From JAMQKA01 sp031569985 (GTDB taxonomy: Bacteria; Bacteroidota; Rhodothermia; Balneolales; Balneolaceae), in assembly GCF_031569985.1 (NCBI RefSeq), contig NZ_JAMQKA010000029.1, forward strand, positions 9,197 through 73,196: a stretch of 64,000 nucleotides of DNA, given 5' to 3'. A program made the translations under genes and the position numbers. The notes under the pieces are model-generated. The model did not search any database. It was not told the origin of the DNA and saw only the letters and a list, made by a program, of their open reading frames with translations. Shown piece by piece: positions 54,871 to 63,460 of this stretch (its first letter is position 1; each line of letters opens with the position of its first letter).

Positions 54871-55269
54871 ATGGATCTAAACGTGATGATAGTAGAAAAC
54901 GACCGAGATATGAAATTACTCTTTAAGCGTGCATTGAAGGAGACGAATCTCCCGGTTAAAGAGATTTATGAGGCCGTCAATGAAAATGAAGGGCTGGAAT
55001 TGATCAAATATTATAACATAGATCTGATCCTGATCGGGATAAACATGCCGATGAAAGAGGGGCTGGAGACGCTGGGACAGATGCGTCAAAATCCCGAGTT
55101 CCTGGGTATACCGGCTGTGGTAATCTCCTCAGTAGACAACGAGAAGTTGACAAATGCCATACAAAAAACCGGATTGGGATACTTGGACAAGCCGTTTTCG
55201 CAGCAGGCACTTGAAGCCCAAATCCAAAAATTGGAAACCAACAGCTATGGATACTCCTTACAGCGATAA
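54871..55269 (+). CDS. Degenerate receiver protein (phospho-Asp replaced by Gly)
   Basis: 132 residues with clear CheY fold: N-terminal VENDRD acidic cluster, conserved Lys107 in LDKPF, and Ser86/87. At position 56, where the two other CheY proteins have Asp in an identical alignment, the codon is GGG (Gly) in LILIGINMP. It therefore cannot be phosphorylated in the normal way and may act as a constitutive or phosphorylation-independent partner. The next gene starts inside it and encodes a CheX-like protein. Confidence 0.9.
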   Translation: MDLNVMIVENDRDMKLLFKRALKETNLPVKEIYEAVNENEGLELIKYYNIDLILIGINMPMKEGLETLGQMRQNPEFLGIPAVVISSVDNEKLTNAIQKTGLGYLDKPFSQQALEAQIQKLETNSYGYSLQR

Positions 55270-55723
55270 GATTCATGCTATAGCGGTCAACACATTTGAG
55301 GTTACCTGTTACATGTTTCCCCTGGAGGAGTGGGAGATTGAGGAGGGAAACCATCTTTCTCAGCCTGATGATGAGGTTCGTTCCATTGTGGGCTTCGAAG
55401 GTGCGGCTGAAGGTGGCATGGTGATCAGCCCATCAGAAGAGTTGCTAACAGCCATAGCCGCAAATATGCTCGGAGTGGAAGCCCCCGATGAACAACAGAA
55501 GACCGGGGCTTTGTGCGAAATCACAAACATCATATGCGGGAATACTGTCCCGCTTTTTGCAGAGGATCAAAATATCTGTAACATCCAGCCGCCCCGCATG
55601 GCTGAACCGGGAGAAGATACTGACGCAACGTTTGAGGGTATGAACAAAGAGTCGCTACAGGTGTTACTGGATGAAGGCCTGGTCGATATAACGGTGTATT
55701 ATTCAAAGATGGAGGAAGCATGA
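55247..55723 (+). CDS. CheX-family CheY-phosphatase-like protein (2)
   Basis: 158 residues from the ATG at 55247, which overlaps the receiver gene by 23 bp; the longer frame from 55154 has no family match. It keeps the phosphatase residues (Glu91 and Asn94 in CEITNIICGN). It is only distantly like the first CheX. The stop overlaps the cheB start (ATGA). Confidence 0.82.
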   Translation: MDTPYSDKIHAIAVNTFEVTCYMFPLEEWEIEEGNHLSQPDDEVRSIVGFEGAAEGGMVISPSEELLTAIAANMLGVEAPDEQQKTGALCEITNIICGNTVPLFAEDQNICNIQPPRMAEPGEDTDATFEGMNKESLQVLLDEGLVDITVYYSKMEEA

Positions 55724-56775
55724 TAAAGGTGTTAATTGTCGATGATTCAGCCCTGGTCCGGAAGCTGCTCTCCGAAGAGCTGGAGAAAGAGAAAGGTATT
55801 GAGGTCGTTGGCACCGCTATTAATCCCTATGTGGCCCGGGAAAAAATTGTTGAGCTGGAACCGGATGTGCTCACCCTTGATTTGGAGATGCCTCGCATGG
55901 ACGGGCTCTCCTTCCTATCGAAGCTGATGAAACACCACCCCATGCCCGTAGTGGTCGTGAGCTCTCTTACTCCCAAAAACAGTGAGAATGCCTTATCGGC
56001 ACTCAGGCTGGGAGCGGTGGATGTAATTTGTAAACCGGGCTCGGCATACTCCACACAGAATATTTCGCAGGAAATTGTGAAAGCGGTCAAAGCTGCATCG
56101 ATCGCGAAATTCGATAAAAACCTGGAGTTGGGAGATCAAACACAGAGTCGTTCCATTCCAAAGGTACGCCTGAACCGGACGACGAAAAAAATTATTGCGA
56201 TCGGTTCATCTACAGGTGGAACCAAAGCCCTGGAAGCTATTTTGCCCAGGTTGCCGGCCAACATGCCCGGGCTGGTCATCGTGCAGCACATGCCGCCCGT
56301 GTTTACCCAAAGCTTTTCTGAACGACTAAATACCATCTGCAAGATTGATGTAAAAGAGGCCGAGGACAGGGATCTGATTCGACCCGGACAGGCTTTGATT
56401 GCGCCCGGCAATCATCATATGCTGGTAGAAAAAAGAGGCGCCAAATATTATACCAAGATCAAGCAGGGACCGCCGGTCCATCATCACCGTCCCAGTGTAG
56501 ATGTGCTGTTTAATTCAGTTGCCAAAGCAGCCGGAATAAACAGCACGGGAGTAATTTTGACCGGCATGGGCTCCGATGGGGGCAAGGGACTACGGGCTAT
56601 GAAAGAGAAAGGTGCGCACACCATGGCACAGGATGAAGAAACTTCCGTGGTCTTTGGCATGCCAAAAGTTGCGCAGGAGATGGGTGCAGTTGCAGAGGTA
56701 TTGCCACTGGACAAAATTGCGGAAGCTATTGTTAATGACATCAAGGAAAAAGCGGAGCAGCCCGCAAGATCCTGA
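55720..56775 (+). CDS. cheB: Protein-glutamate methylesterase/deamidase
   Basis: 351 residues. Receiver (1-120) with Asp54 in TLDLEMPRMDG; methylesterase domain (about 155-345) with Ser163/Ser164 in IGSSTGGT, His190 in VQHMPP, and Asp286 in TGMGSDGGKG, the same spacing as the classical Ser-His-Asp triad. Phosphorylated by CheA, it removes receptor methyl groups opposite CheR. Confidence 0.96.
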   Translation: MIKVLIVDDSALVRKLLSEELEKEKGIEVVGTAINPYVAREKIVELEPDVLTLDLEMPRMDGLSFLSKLMKHHPMPVVVVSSLTPKNSENALSALRLGAVDVICKPGSAYSTQNISQEIVKAVKAASIAKFDKNLELGDQTQSRSIPKVRLNRTTKKIIAIGSSTGGTKALEAILPRLPANMPGLVIVQHMPPVFTQSFSERLNTICKIDVKEAEDRDLIRPGQALIAPGNHHMLVEKRGAKYYTKIKQGPPVHHHRPSVDVLFNSVAKAAGINSTGVILTGMGSDGGKGLRAMKEKGAHTMAQDEETSVVFGMPKVAQEMGAVAEVLPLDKIAEAIVNDIKEKAEQPARS

Positions 56776-56869
56776 TTCAGGATAAGACAGTTGCTCAGGA
56801 TGAGAAAGGCAGTATTCGGTAATAAATCCTGGGCGTTTTATAAAACAGGTTAATCTAGAATACAGTCCA

Positions 56870-57250
56870 ATGGCGATAGAAATACTGATTGTTGATGACA
56901 GCGCGGTGATGCGGAGCATGATTAAGAAAACGATCAATTTGTGCGAGATTGAGGTGGAAAGGATTCATGAAGCCGGGAACGGCCGGGAGGGACTCGATAT
57001 AATTGAGAATCAAAGTGTGGACCTGGTCTTTATCGATGTGAACATGCCGGTGATGGATGGCATGGAGATGCTGAATAAGGTGAGGCAGAGCCCGAAAAAT
57101 GCCGACCTACCCATCTTAATTGTTTCCACTGAGAGTAATGATCACCGCATAAAAGTAATCGATCAGCACAACGCAGAGTTTGTCCATAAGCCCTTCACCC
57201 CTGAAATTTTGCGTGAAAAAATATTGGAAGTGTTGGGAGTAAAAATATAG
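56870..57250 (+). CDS. cheY: CheY response regulator
   Basis: 126 residues, single receiver: IVDDSAVMR (Asp9, Asp10), Asp56 in FIDVNMPVMDG, Thr/Ser in IVSTES, and Lys in VHKPF. No output domain, so it acts by binding a target, for example a motor or pilus component not encoded here. Likely CheA substrate. Confidence 0.94.
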   Translation: MAIEILIVDDSAVMRSMIKKTINLCEIEVERIHEAGNGREGLDIIENQSVDLVFIDVNMPVMDGMEMLNKVRQSPKNADLPILIVSTESNDHRIKVIDQHNAEFVHKPFTPEILREKILEVLGVKI

Positions 57251-57432
57251 GAATGTAGAAAAAAAGCTGAATTGTTTAAGAAAATTACTTTCCCGCCGAT
57301 AACAATTGTTACAACACAACAAATGGGGTTTCAGAGATACTGAAGGGGGAATCTCAGGAAAAGGTTGAGAAAGCATAATTGAGGTTCAGCCTTGGTATTT
57401 CACCCGGTAACGCACACACAGGATCAGATCAA

Positions 57433-57972
57433 ATGAAGACCACAGCGATGGAACAGACCAGCACCGAGCACTCGGAATCGCCGGCGACCGGTGAAGCAGA
57501 TGTAGATGTGGAGGGCGGTAAATTTCTAACCTTTTTCTTGGGGGAAGAGGAGTACGCTATTGAGATTTTAAAGGTTCAGGAGATCATCGGGTTGATGCCT
57601 ATCACCCCGGTACCAAAGATGCCTGAATACATCCGGGGAGTATTGAACCTTCGGGGCAAGATTGTTCCGGTAATGAATCTGCGTACACGGTTTGGATTTG
57701 AGGAAATTGAGGATACAGACGAGACCTGCATTATCGTGGTTCAGGACGAGGATTACCTGATGGGGGTGGCCGTCGACAAGGTCTCGGAGGTTGTGGATAT
57801 CGAGACTGCCTCGATTGAGGATGTGCCCTCGGTAGGCGGGCAGCAGAGCGAATACCTGGCTGGGCTCGGGAAAGTGGGTGACTCGGTAAAGATGATTGTG
57901 GAGGTCCACAAGGTGCTGTTCGACGTGCCGGACCGGGTATTGGAGAACGATGCAGGACAACAGCAGGAATAG
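57433..57972 (+). CDS. cheW: Chemotaxis coupling protein
   Basis: 179 residues from ATG 57433; a TTG at 57379 would add 18 residues with no family support. After a 30-residue acidic lead comes the CheW SH3-like domain: LTFFLGEEEYAIEI, PEYIRGVLNLRGKIVPVMNL. It bridges CheA P5 and receptors. It lies 32 bp before the first receptor. Confidence 0.94.
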   Translation: MKTTAMEQTSTEHSESPATGEADVDVEGGKFLTFFLGEEEYAIEILKVQEIIGLMPITPVPKMPEYIRGVLNLRGKIVPVMNLRTRFGFEEIEDTDETCIIVVQDEDYLMGVAVDKVSEVVDIETASIEDVPSVGGQQSEYLAGLGKVGDSVKMIVEVHKVLFDVPDRVLENDAGQQQE

Positions 57973-58004
57973 ATAAATAAAGTTAAGACTAAAGGGATAT
58001 AACC

Positions 58005-60050
58005 ATGAGTTTTTTAGATAGTTTTACGGGTGGATCAGGTTCAGGGGTGAGCGATGACAGCTGGACCATAGGCAAACGCATTATGGCACTGACGCTTGGA
58101 GGAGCGTCAATAATTCTCATGCTGGGGCTTGTAGCTATGTATGCCCTCAACATGATCAACAACAACTCAAACACGCTGGTGAATGAAAAGCTGTCGGAAT
58201 GGGATCTGGCTAATGCCATCGAGGCCGAAACACGCCAGGTGGGCATTAATCTTGAAAAATACAGCACAAGCCAGGACAGCATGCATTTTGGTGAAGCCAA
58301 GAAAGGCCTTGCCACGGTAAAGGCAAAAGTTGATTCTTCCCGCGTGCTTGCCGAGCAGTATGAGATTCAGGAGATGAATGAACGGCTTAATGAGATTGAA
58401 GAGGGTATTACCGTGTTCGATGAGTCGATGACCAGTTTTTACCAGGCCTACCAGGATCTGCTGAATTATCGGAGTTTGACCGAGCAGTCTGGTACTGACT
58501 TTGTAGAGAGCGTGGAGGAATATTTGGCATCAGCTCGCACGGCGTTGGCCAATATTGAGGATGATTCAGCAGCGTCGGCGTTGCAGAGAGAACGCATTGA
58601 GAATGTAGAGCGAGTGTTAACGGACCTGCAGTCAAATATGAAGGAATTGTGGCGGGCTGAGGTATCCCACAATGTGGGAGCCCTGAGCGGTATAGAGTCA
58701 AGGTTCGTGGAGTTGCGCAGCAAATTTGGCAATATCAATGTTGGGAATTCAGGCGAAGAGCAGATGCTGCACAGTATTGCCCTGGCCACACTCAACGACA
58801 ATGTTGAGACGGTCGGTGCAATGATTGAAGCAAGAAATACGGTAAATCAAGAGGACTCAGTACGCCAGGAAGCCTATGACAAAATTTTAAATAACACCAT
58901 TGCCCTTGCCGAGATGGCGAAAGCCGACGCCTATGAGCAGGGCGACCAGACCAACAGCGCTGTCAGCTGGTTTATCTGGACGTTGGGAATCGGAGTGGTG
59001 GTGGCCATCATATCGGCCCTTTTGATAGGTCTGTTCATGGGCCGTTCCATAAGCTCAGTGTTGAAGGGAATTATCAGGCGTCTAAACCGGGGGGCACGCC
59101 AGGTGGATGCCTCTGCGGACCAGCTTTCGGGGGCCAGCCAGGAGTTGGCAGAGAGCTCCAGCCAGCAGGCGGCGAGTCTGCAGCAGACCACATCATCTCT
59201 TGAAGAGGTTTCATCCCAAATCAAACAGACCGATGAAAATTCGGCTGAAGCCGAGAATGCTATGGAGGAGACCAAGCCGATGGTCGAGAAAGGGGTGCAC
59301 GCAATGGAGCGGATGACCGATGCCATGGAGGATATCAAAGCCTCATCGGAAGAAACATCGAAAATCATTAAAACGATTGATGATATCGCTTTTCAGACGA
59401 ACCTGCTGGCATTAAATGCTGCCGTTGAAGCAGCGCGGGCAGGAGAGGCCGGCAAGGGATTTGCCGTGGTAGCCGAAGAGGTTCGCAATCTTGCCCAGCG
59501 CAGTGCAGAGGCAGCCAAGAATACGTCAGAGCTTATCCAAAAGTCACAGGACAGTTCTGAGCGGGGATCGGAAGTAGCCCAGGAGGTTTCAGATTACCTG
59601 GAAAAGATTGAGCAGCGTGTTACCGACGTCAGTACACTGGTCGTTGAGATCTCTGCTGCCTCGCAGGAGCAATCGACCGGCATCCAGCAGATCAACTCGG
59701 TGATGTCAGAAATGGACAACGTGGTGCAGGGCAACGCTTCAGCTTCCGAGGAGTCAGCCAGTTCGGCGGAAGAGCTCTCCTCACAGTCGGCCGAGCTCAA
59801 CAAGATTGTTGATGAATTGGCGGTATTGGTGGGTGTTGAGGACGAAGTCGAACAGGCCAGTGGCGAGTGGACTAAAAAAGCCTCTGAGATGAACAGTAAC
59901 GGGACCAACGGTTACGGGAAGAGTCATGAAAACGGGCACTCCAACGGCGCTAAGCGGCATGTAGGTAATGGATCGAATGGACAGGCCAGTGAAAAGCGTG
60001 CCCAGGAATTAATACCCTTCGATGAGGATGATGATTTTAGCGAGTTTTGA
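58005..60050 (+). CDS. Methyl-accepting chemotaxis protein 1 (large helical sensor)
   Basis: 681 residues. Transmembrane spans about 26-48 and 322-345 enclose an about 270-residue all-helical periplasmic region, the size of a bimodular helical-bundle sensor. The cytoplasmic part has the receptor hairpin tip AFQTNLLALNAAVEAARAGE and methylation-helix patterns. It ends in an Asn/Gly/His linker (about 630-660) and LIPFDEDDDFSEF. The last five residues DFSEF fit the CheR-docking consensus x-[FWYH]-x2-[FWYH]. Closely resembles the receptor at 61149 outside the sensor. Confidence 0.95.
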   Translation: MSFLDSFTGGSGSGVSDDSWTIGKRIMALTLGGASIILMLGLVAMYALNMINNNSNTLVNEKLSEWDLANAIEAETRQVGINLEKYSTSQDSMHFGEAKKGLATVKAKVDSSRVLAEQYEIQEMNERLNEIEEGITVFDESMTSFYQAYQDLLNYRSLTEQSGTDFVESVEEYLASARTALANIEDDSAASALQRERIENVERVLTDLQSNMKELWRAEVSHNVGALSGIESRFVELRSKFGNINVGNSGEEQMLHSIALATLNDNVETVGAMIEARNTVNQEDSVRQEAYDKILNNTIALAEMAKADAYEQGDQTNSAVSWFIWTLGIGVVVAIISALLIGLFMGRSISSVLKGIIRRLNRGARQVDASADQLSGASQELAESSSQQAASLQQTTSSLEEVSSQIKQTDENSAEAENAMEETKPMVEKGVHAMERMTDAMEDIKASSEETSKIIKTIDDIAFQTNLLALNAAVEAARAGEAGKGFAVVAEEVRNLAQRSAEAAKNTSELIQKSQDSSERGSEVAQEVSDYLEKIEQRVTDVSTLVVEISAASQEQSTGIQQINSVMSEMDNVVQGNASASEESASSAEELSSQSAELNKIVDELAVLVGVEDEVEQASGEWTKKASEMNSNGTNGYGKSHENGHSNGAKRHVGNGSNGQASEKRAQELIPFDEDDDFSEF

Positions 60051-60106
60051 TGAATGGCTCCGGACTTAAATGAGGGCGGGTTCGGACCAGGCATTCATTA
60101 AAAATT

Positions 60107-60135
60107 GTCACCCGCCGACGTTTTTCGTGGGTGAC
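60107..60135. repeat. Hairpin after the first receptor gene
   Basis: GTCACCC (60107-60113) and GGGTGAC (60129-60135) pair around a 15-nt loop. No T-tract follows, so it is not a typical terminator. Confidence 0.4.
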
Positions 60136-60212
60136 TCATAGTAAATGAACAGGAATAAAAAAGATAACAACTTTTTAAATCAGCAAACTTTGCAATAACG
60201 GAGGTACACACC

Positions 60213-60692
60213 ATGATCAATAAACTAAACACGCCTGGATTCCAGGATAGCCAGGGCTTCCTTAGGTCAATATTAACCATTTTATTTGTAGCATTATTTG
60301 CTGCACCTGTTGTGGCGTCAGCAGGCGTGGCAGATGATGACGGTATTACGATTGAGAGACCAGGCATTGAAGTACAACTTGATTCAGCCAAGGTCTATAA
60401 AGTTGTCGATACCATGCCCGAAATTGTGGGCGGACTGAAAGAGATATACAAACATATCGAGTATCCCAGCAAGGCACTTAATAATAATATAGAAGGACGG
60501 GTATTTATCAGGTTTACTGTAGATGAAGATGGTAATGCAACCGACCCGGAAGTCATGCGTGATATCGGGGGCGGCTGTGGACAAGCGGCTATTGACGCAA
60601 TTAAGGAGATAAAGTTTACTCCCGGGAAACACAAAGGACAGGTTGTGAAAGTGCAGTATGGACTACCCATCAATTTTAAAATTCAGCGATAA
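60213..60692 (+). CDS. Energy-transducer TonB C-terminal domain protein
   Basis: 159 residues. CGGAGG lies eight bases upstream of the ATG. A hydrophobic segment (about 18-38, ending VVASAG) may be a signal peptide or anchor. The C-terminal 90 residues are a TonB_C fold (EGRVFIRFTVDEDGNATDPEVMRDIGGGCGQAAIDAIKEIKFTPGK pattern, shown in parts). The Pro-rich spacer of true TonB is missing, so it may not span the periplasm. It lies between two receptor genes, an uncommon place. Confidence 0.8.
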   Translation: MINKLNTPGFQDSQGFLRSILTILFVALFAAPVVASAGVADDDGITIERPGIEVQLDSAKVYKVVDTMPEIVGGLKEIYKHIEYPSKALNNNIEGRVFIRFTVDEDGNATDPEVMRDIGGGCGQAAIDAIKEIKFTPGKHKGQVVKVQYGLPINFKIQR

Positions 60693-60721
60693 TAACCCAG
60701 GTACAATTAAAATAATTTAGG

Positions 60722-60760
60722 CAAAGCATTGCTCTTCACAGGGTGATGCTTTGTTTTTTT
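60722..60760 (+). terminator. Rho-independent terminator after the TonB-domain gene
   Basis: CAAAGCAT (60722-60729) and ATGCTTTG (60746-60753) pair, followed by TTTTTTT. The remainder of the 456-bp gap to 61148 shows no gene and must hold the second receptor's promoter. Confidence 0.85.
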
Positions 60761-61148
60761 AAAAGATAGGTATGTGTTCCAAAGCCTGCTTGTTGGCAAG
60801 GGGAAAAGCAAACTATTCTTTTGCTAAAAAAGGCTTAAGAAATGGTACAACAGTCCGATAAATATACTTAGACGGGTGACTAGTGAACGGCTCAAATATT
60901 TTGAATCCAGTTACTTCAGCACACAGCACAGAATATCCAGGTTCAATACATAGGCATTTATTCAGAATCAGCAGGTGAAAGAATATCATGGATGGCCTGT
61001 GGAGAGCCAGCCTGGTACTAAAACCTGGGGTTCTCTGTGAAGAGGGAATCCAATGGAAATGATTTTCATATCCACAAGAGGGGCAAGGAGAAAATGATGC
61101 AGGCAGCAGAACAGACTTTAAGAACTAAACGACTAACAGGACTCAATT

Positions 61149-62825
61149 ATGGATTTTTTTAACAATATAACTAGTGAATCAGGTTCGGGCGTCAACGATG
61201 ACAGTTGGACCATAGGCAAACGCATTATGGCACTGACGATTGTAAGTGCCGTTATCACCCTGATTGTAGGGGGGATTTCAATTTTTTCTTTAAACAAAAT
61301 TAATGGGTATTCGGATACGCTTGTCAATCAATACGTTCAAGAGTGGGGAACAACCACCGCATTTGAAAAAGCGATACGAAAAGCGGGGTATGAATTTCTT
61401 CAGTACCGGTATACCGGGAACAAGAAGTTATATAACCAGGCTATATCACGATTTGAAAAAATAAATGGCGAGATTGGTGAACTGGAAGAGTATTCTGATA
61501 ACTTTGATTCACCTGTCATCGAAAAACGGCTGAGTGATATTAAGACTGCAAGCAGCAATTTTAGAGAACGTATTCAAAGTTATTACCAAGTGGCAGAAGA
61601 CCGTGAAAACAGTGTGCAAGGAGAAAATGAACAGTTGAAAAAGTTGTCGGAAAGGGTGAATTCCAGTTATGAGAAGATACTGGACCACTCGGTAGTCGTA
61701 TCGGAAGCTGCTGAGGCTGGCGCCCGCGAGCAGGCTAATTTAAATCTTGAAACGGTAGCCAATTATCGATGGATCATCGGTGTTCTTGCAGTGGTAGCAG
61801 TAATCGGGGTGTTGGCGTTTGGCCTGTTGATGGGCCGTTCAATCAGCAACGTGCTGAAGGGGATTATCAATCGACTCAACAGCGGGGCCCGGCAGGTGGA
61901 TGCCTCCGCCGAACAATTATCGGGAGCCAGCCAGGAGTTGGCTGAGAGTGCGAGCCAACAGGCCGCCAGTCTTCAGGAGACTACTTCCTCACTTGAGGAG
62001 ATCTCTTCTCAAACAAAACAGGCAGCAGAGAATTCCGGGGAAGCGGAAACCGCGATGAAAGAGACCAAGCCGATGGTTGAGAAGGGCGTTCAGGCAATGG
62101 AACGGATGACCAACGCGATGGAGGATATCAAAGCTTCATCTGAGGAAACATCAAAAATTATCAAAACGATTGATGATATCGCTTTCCAGACGAACCTGCT
62201 GGCACTGAATGCCGCGGTTGAAGCAGCACGGGCCGGGGAGGCCGGCAAGGGTTTTGCCGTAGTGGCTGAGGAGGTACGGAGCCTGGCGCAGCGCAGTGCA
62301 GAGGCGGCCAAGAATACTTCTGAGCTGATCCAGAAATCACAGGAAAGCTCCGAGCGGGGATCTGAGGTGGCCGACGAGGTTTCGGAATACCTGGAAGAGA
62401 TCGAGGACAAAGTTTCCAACGTGAGCACACTGGTCATTGAGATTTCTGCGGCTTCCAAAGAGCAGGCTACCGGCATCCAGCAGATCAACTCAGTAATGTC
62501 TGAGATGGATAACGTGGTACAGGGGAATGCCTCGGCCTCCGAAGAGTCTGCCAGCTCGGCGGAAGAGCTCTCCTCACAATCGGCTGAGCTCAACAACATT
62601 GTTGATGAGTTGGCGCTGTTAGTAGGAGTTAAAAATGAGGGTAAAAATGACAGTGGGCAGCAGACCAGGCAGGTTAACGGCAGCAGAAACAACAGCTACG
62701 GCAAAAATCATCAAAACGGGCACTCCAATGGGCACGCCCGAAACGGGAAAAACGGGCATACCACCGAAAAACAGGCACGGGATCTTATCCCTTTTGATGA
62801 AGATGATGATTTTAGCGGTTTCTAG
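61149..62825 (+). CDS. Methyl-accepting chemotaxis protein 2 (small helical sensor)
   Basis: 558 residues. Spans about 25-47 and 207-227 enclose a single four-helix-bundle-size sensor (about 155 residues). The N-terminal DDSWTIGKRIMALT and the cytoplasmic domain from about 228 are near-identical to the receptor at 58005, implying duplication and sensor replacement. It ends LIPFDEDDDFSGF, again with a CheR-docking-like pentapeptide (DFSGF). Its stop codon TAG is part of the CTAG at the edge of a miniature inverted-repeat element. A terminator separates it from the upstream operon. Confidence 0.95.
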   Translation: MDFFNNITSESGSGVNDDSWTIGKRIMALTIVSAVITLIVGGISIFSLNKINGYSDTLVNQYVQEWGTTTAFEKAIRKAGYEFLQYRYTGNKKLYNQAISRFEKINGEIGELEEYSDNFDSPVIEKRLSDIKTASSNFRERIQSYYQVAEDRENSVQGENEQLKKLSERVNSSYEKILDHSVVVSEAAEAGAREQANLNLETVANYRWIIGVLAVVAVIGVLAFGLLMGRSISNVLKGIINRLNSGARQVDASAEQLSGASQELAESASQQAASLQETTSSLEEISSQTKQAAENSGEAETAMKETKPMVEKGVQAMERMTNAMEDIKASSEETSKIIKTIDDIAFQTNLLALNAAVEAARAGEAGKGFAVVAEEVRSLAQRSAEAAKNTSELIQKSQESSERGSEVADEVSEYLEEIEDKVSNVSTLVIEISAASKEQATGIQQINSVMSEMDNVVQGNASASEESASSAEELSSQSAELNNIVDELALLVGVKNEGKNDSGQQTRQVNGSRNNSYGKNHQNGHSNGHARNGKNGHTTEKQARDLIPFDEDDDFSGF

Positions 62826-62988
62826 GAGTCTGTCGGACTTGGGGAATTGTAACGAGAATCAGCCGATTTGAGTCAGATTTTGGGGTCTTTTGAGGCGAAT
62901 AGTGGGGCTATTTAACGAAAAAGAGCTCGAAATCTGGCCAAATCCGGATGGTTCGCAGTAGATTATACTTAGTCCGACAGACTCCTAG
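62822..62988. mobile_element. MITE-like element with 18-bp perfect terminal inverted repeats
   Basis: CTAGGAGTCTGTCGGACT (62822-62839) is exactly inverted at 62971-62988. The outermost CTAG at both ends may be a 4-bp target duplication, leaving 14-bp terminal repeats. 167 bp long, no coding capacity, so it would need a transposase in trans. The left CTAG supplies the stop codon of the receptor gene. Confidence 0.8.
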
Positions 62989-63066
62989 GATATGAAAGAA
63001 TGATTATGCGGGGATCGGTGGGTAAAGGATGTAAAGAGCCTTGTATATCCATCCCGATTAGGAAGC

Positions 63067-63100
63067 GCCACTCTTGACAGGGGTGGCGTTTTATTTTTTG
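63067..63100 (+). terminator. Terminator-like hairpin
   Basis: CGCCAC (63067-63072) and GTGGCG (63084-63089) pair and are followed by TTTTATTTTTT. It may end the second receptor's transcript, which would run through the miniature element. Confidence 0.7.
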
Positions 63101-63254
63101 AAGAGAAATGGGTTCGACCCGGGAGATGCCAGAGCCCTCCTGTGGATGGGTCTCTCTGCAGCCACAGTTTAAGATCGGTGGCAAACAAGCTTGGATGCAA
63201 TAAGAAGTGTCTCTAGCTTGTCCTTATATGTAAATCCCTTGCAGTTCAGCACCC

Positions 63255-63342
63255 ATCCTAGCGTCGTATCAAGGCTATCCCAATGCGGTATAAGTGCCAT
63301 CCCACGGTATGATAGCACTTATCCGATGGTGGGATCAGATTT
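63255..63342. repeat. Array E: four tandem 22-bp units
   Basis: Units begin at 63255, 63277, 63299 and 63321, each with ATCC at the start, exactly 22 bp apart; a fifth possible unit starts at 63234. The 15-bp cores are ATCCTAGCGTCGTAT, ATCCCAATGCGGTAT, ATCCCACGGTATGAT and ATCCGATGGTGGGAT, with weak ATCCC/GGGAT arms. It is the most degenerate of the five arrays and lies 28 bp upstream of an R1 fragment. Confidence 0.6.
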
Positions 63343-63370
63343 CTTACATGGGTTTAGAGAGCCTCATCCC

Positions 63371-63420
63371 CCTGGTCACTTAATCCCTCTTCGCAATGAC
63401 AGGTTCTGTCTCGAACTGAC
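63371..63420 (+). repeat. R1 fragment (3' part)
   Basis: CTGGTCACTTAATCCC and TTCGCAATGACAGG, then TCTCGAACTGAC, match the 3' third of R1 copy 1 (TGGTCGCTGAATCCC, GCAATGACAGG, ATCGAACTGAC). The 5' two thirds are absent. Confidence 0.65.
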
Positions 63421-63460
63421 CCTAAATATTGTTGCATTTCAGAGGAGGTGCTAAATTAAT

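Noticed and set aside
63110..63200. tRNA gene suggested by a GGGTTCGACCC word
   Set aside because: No acceptor stem, D-arm or anticodon arm can be laid out around it on either strand.
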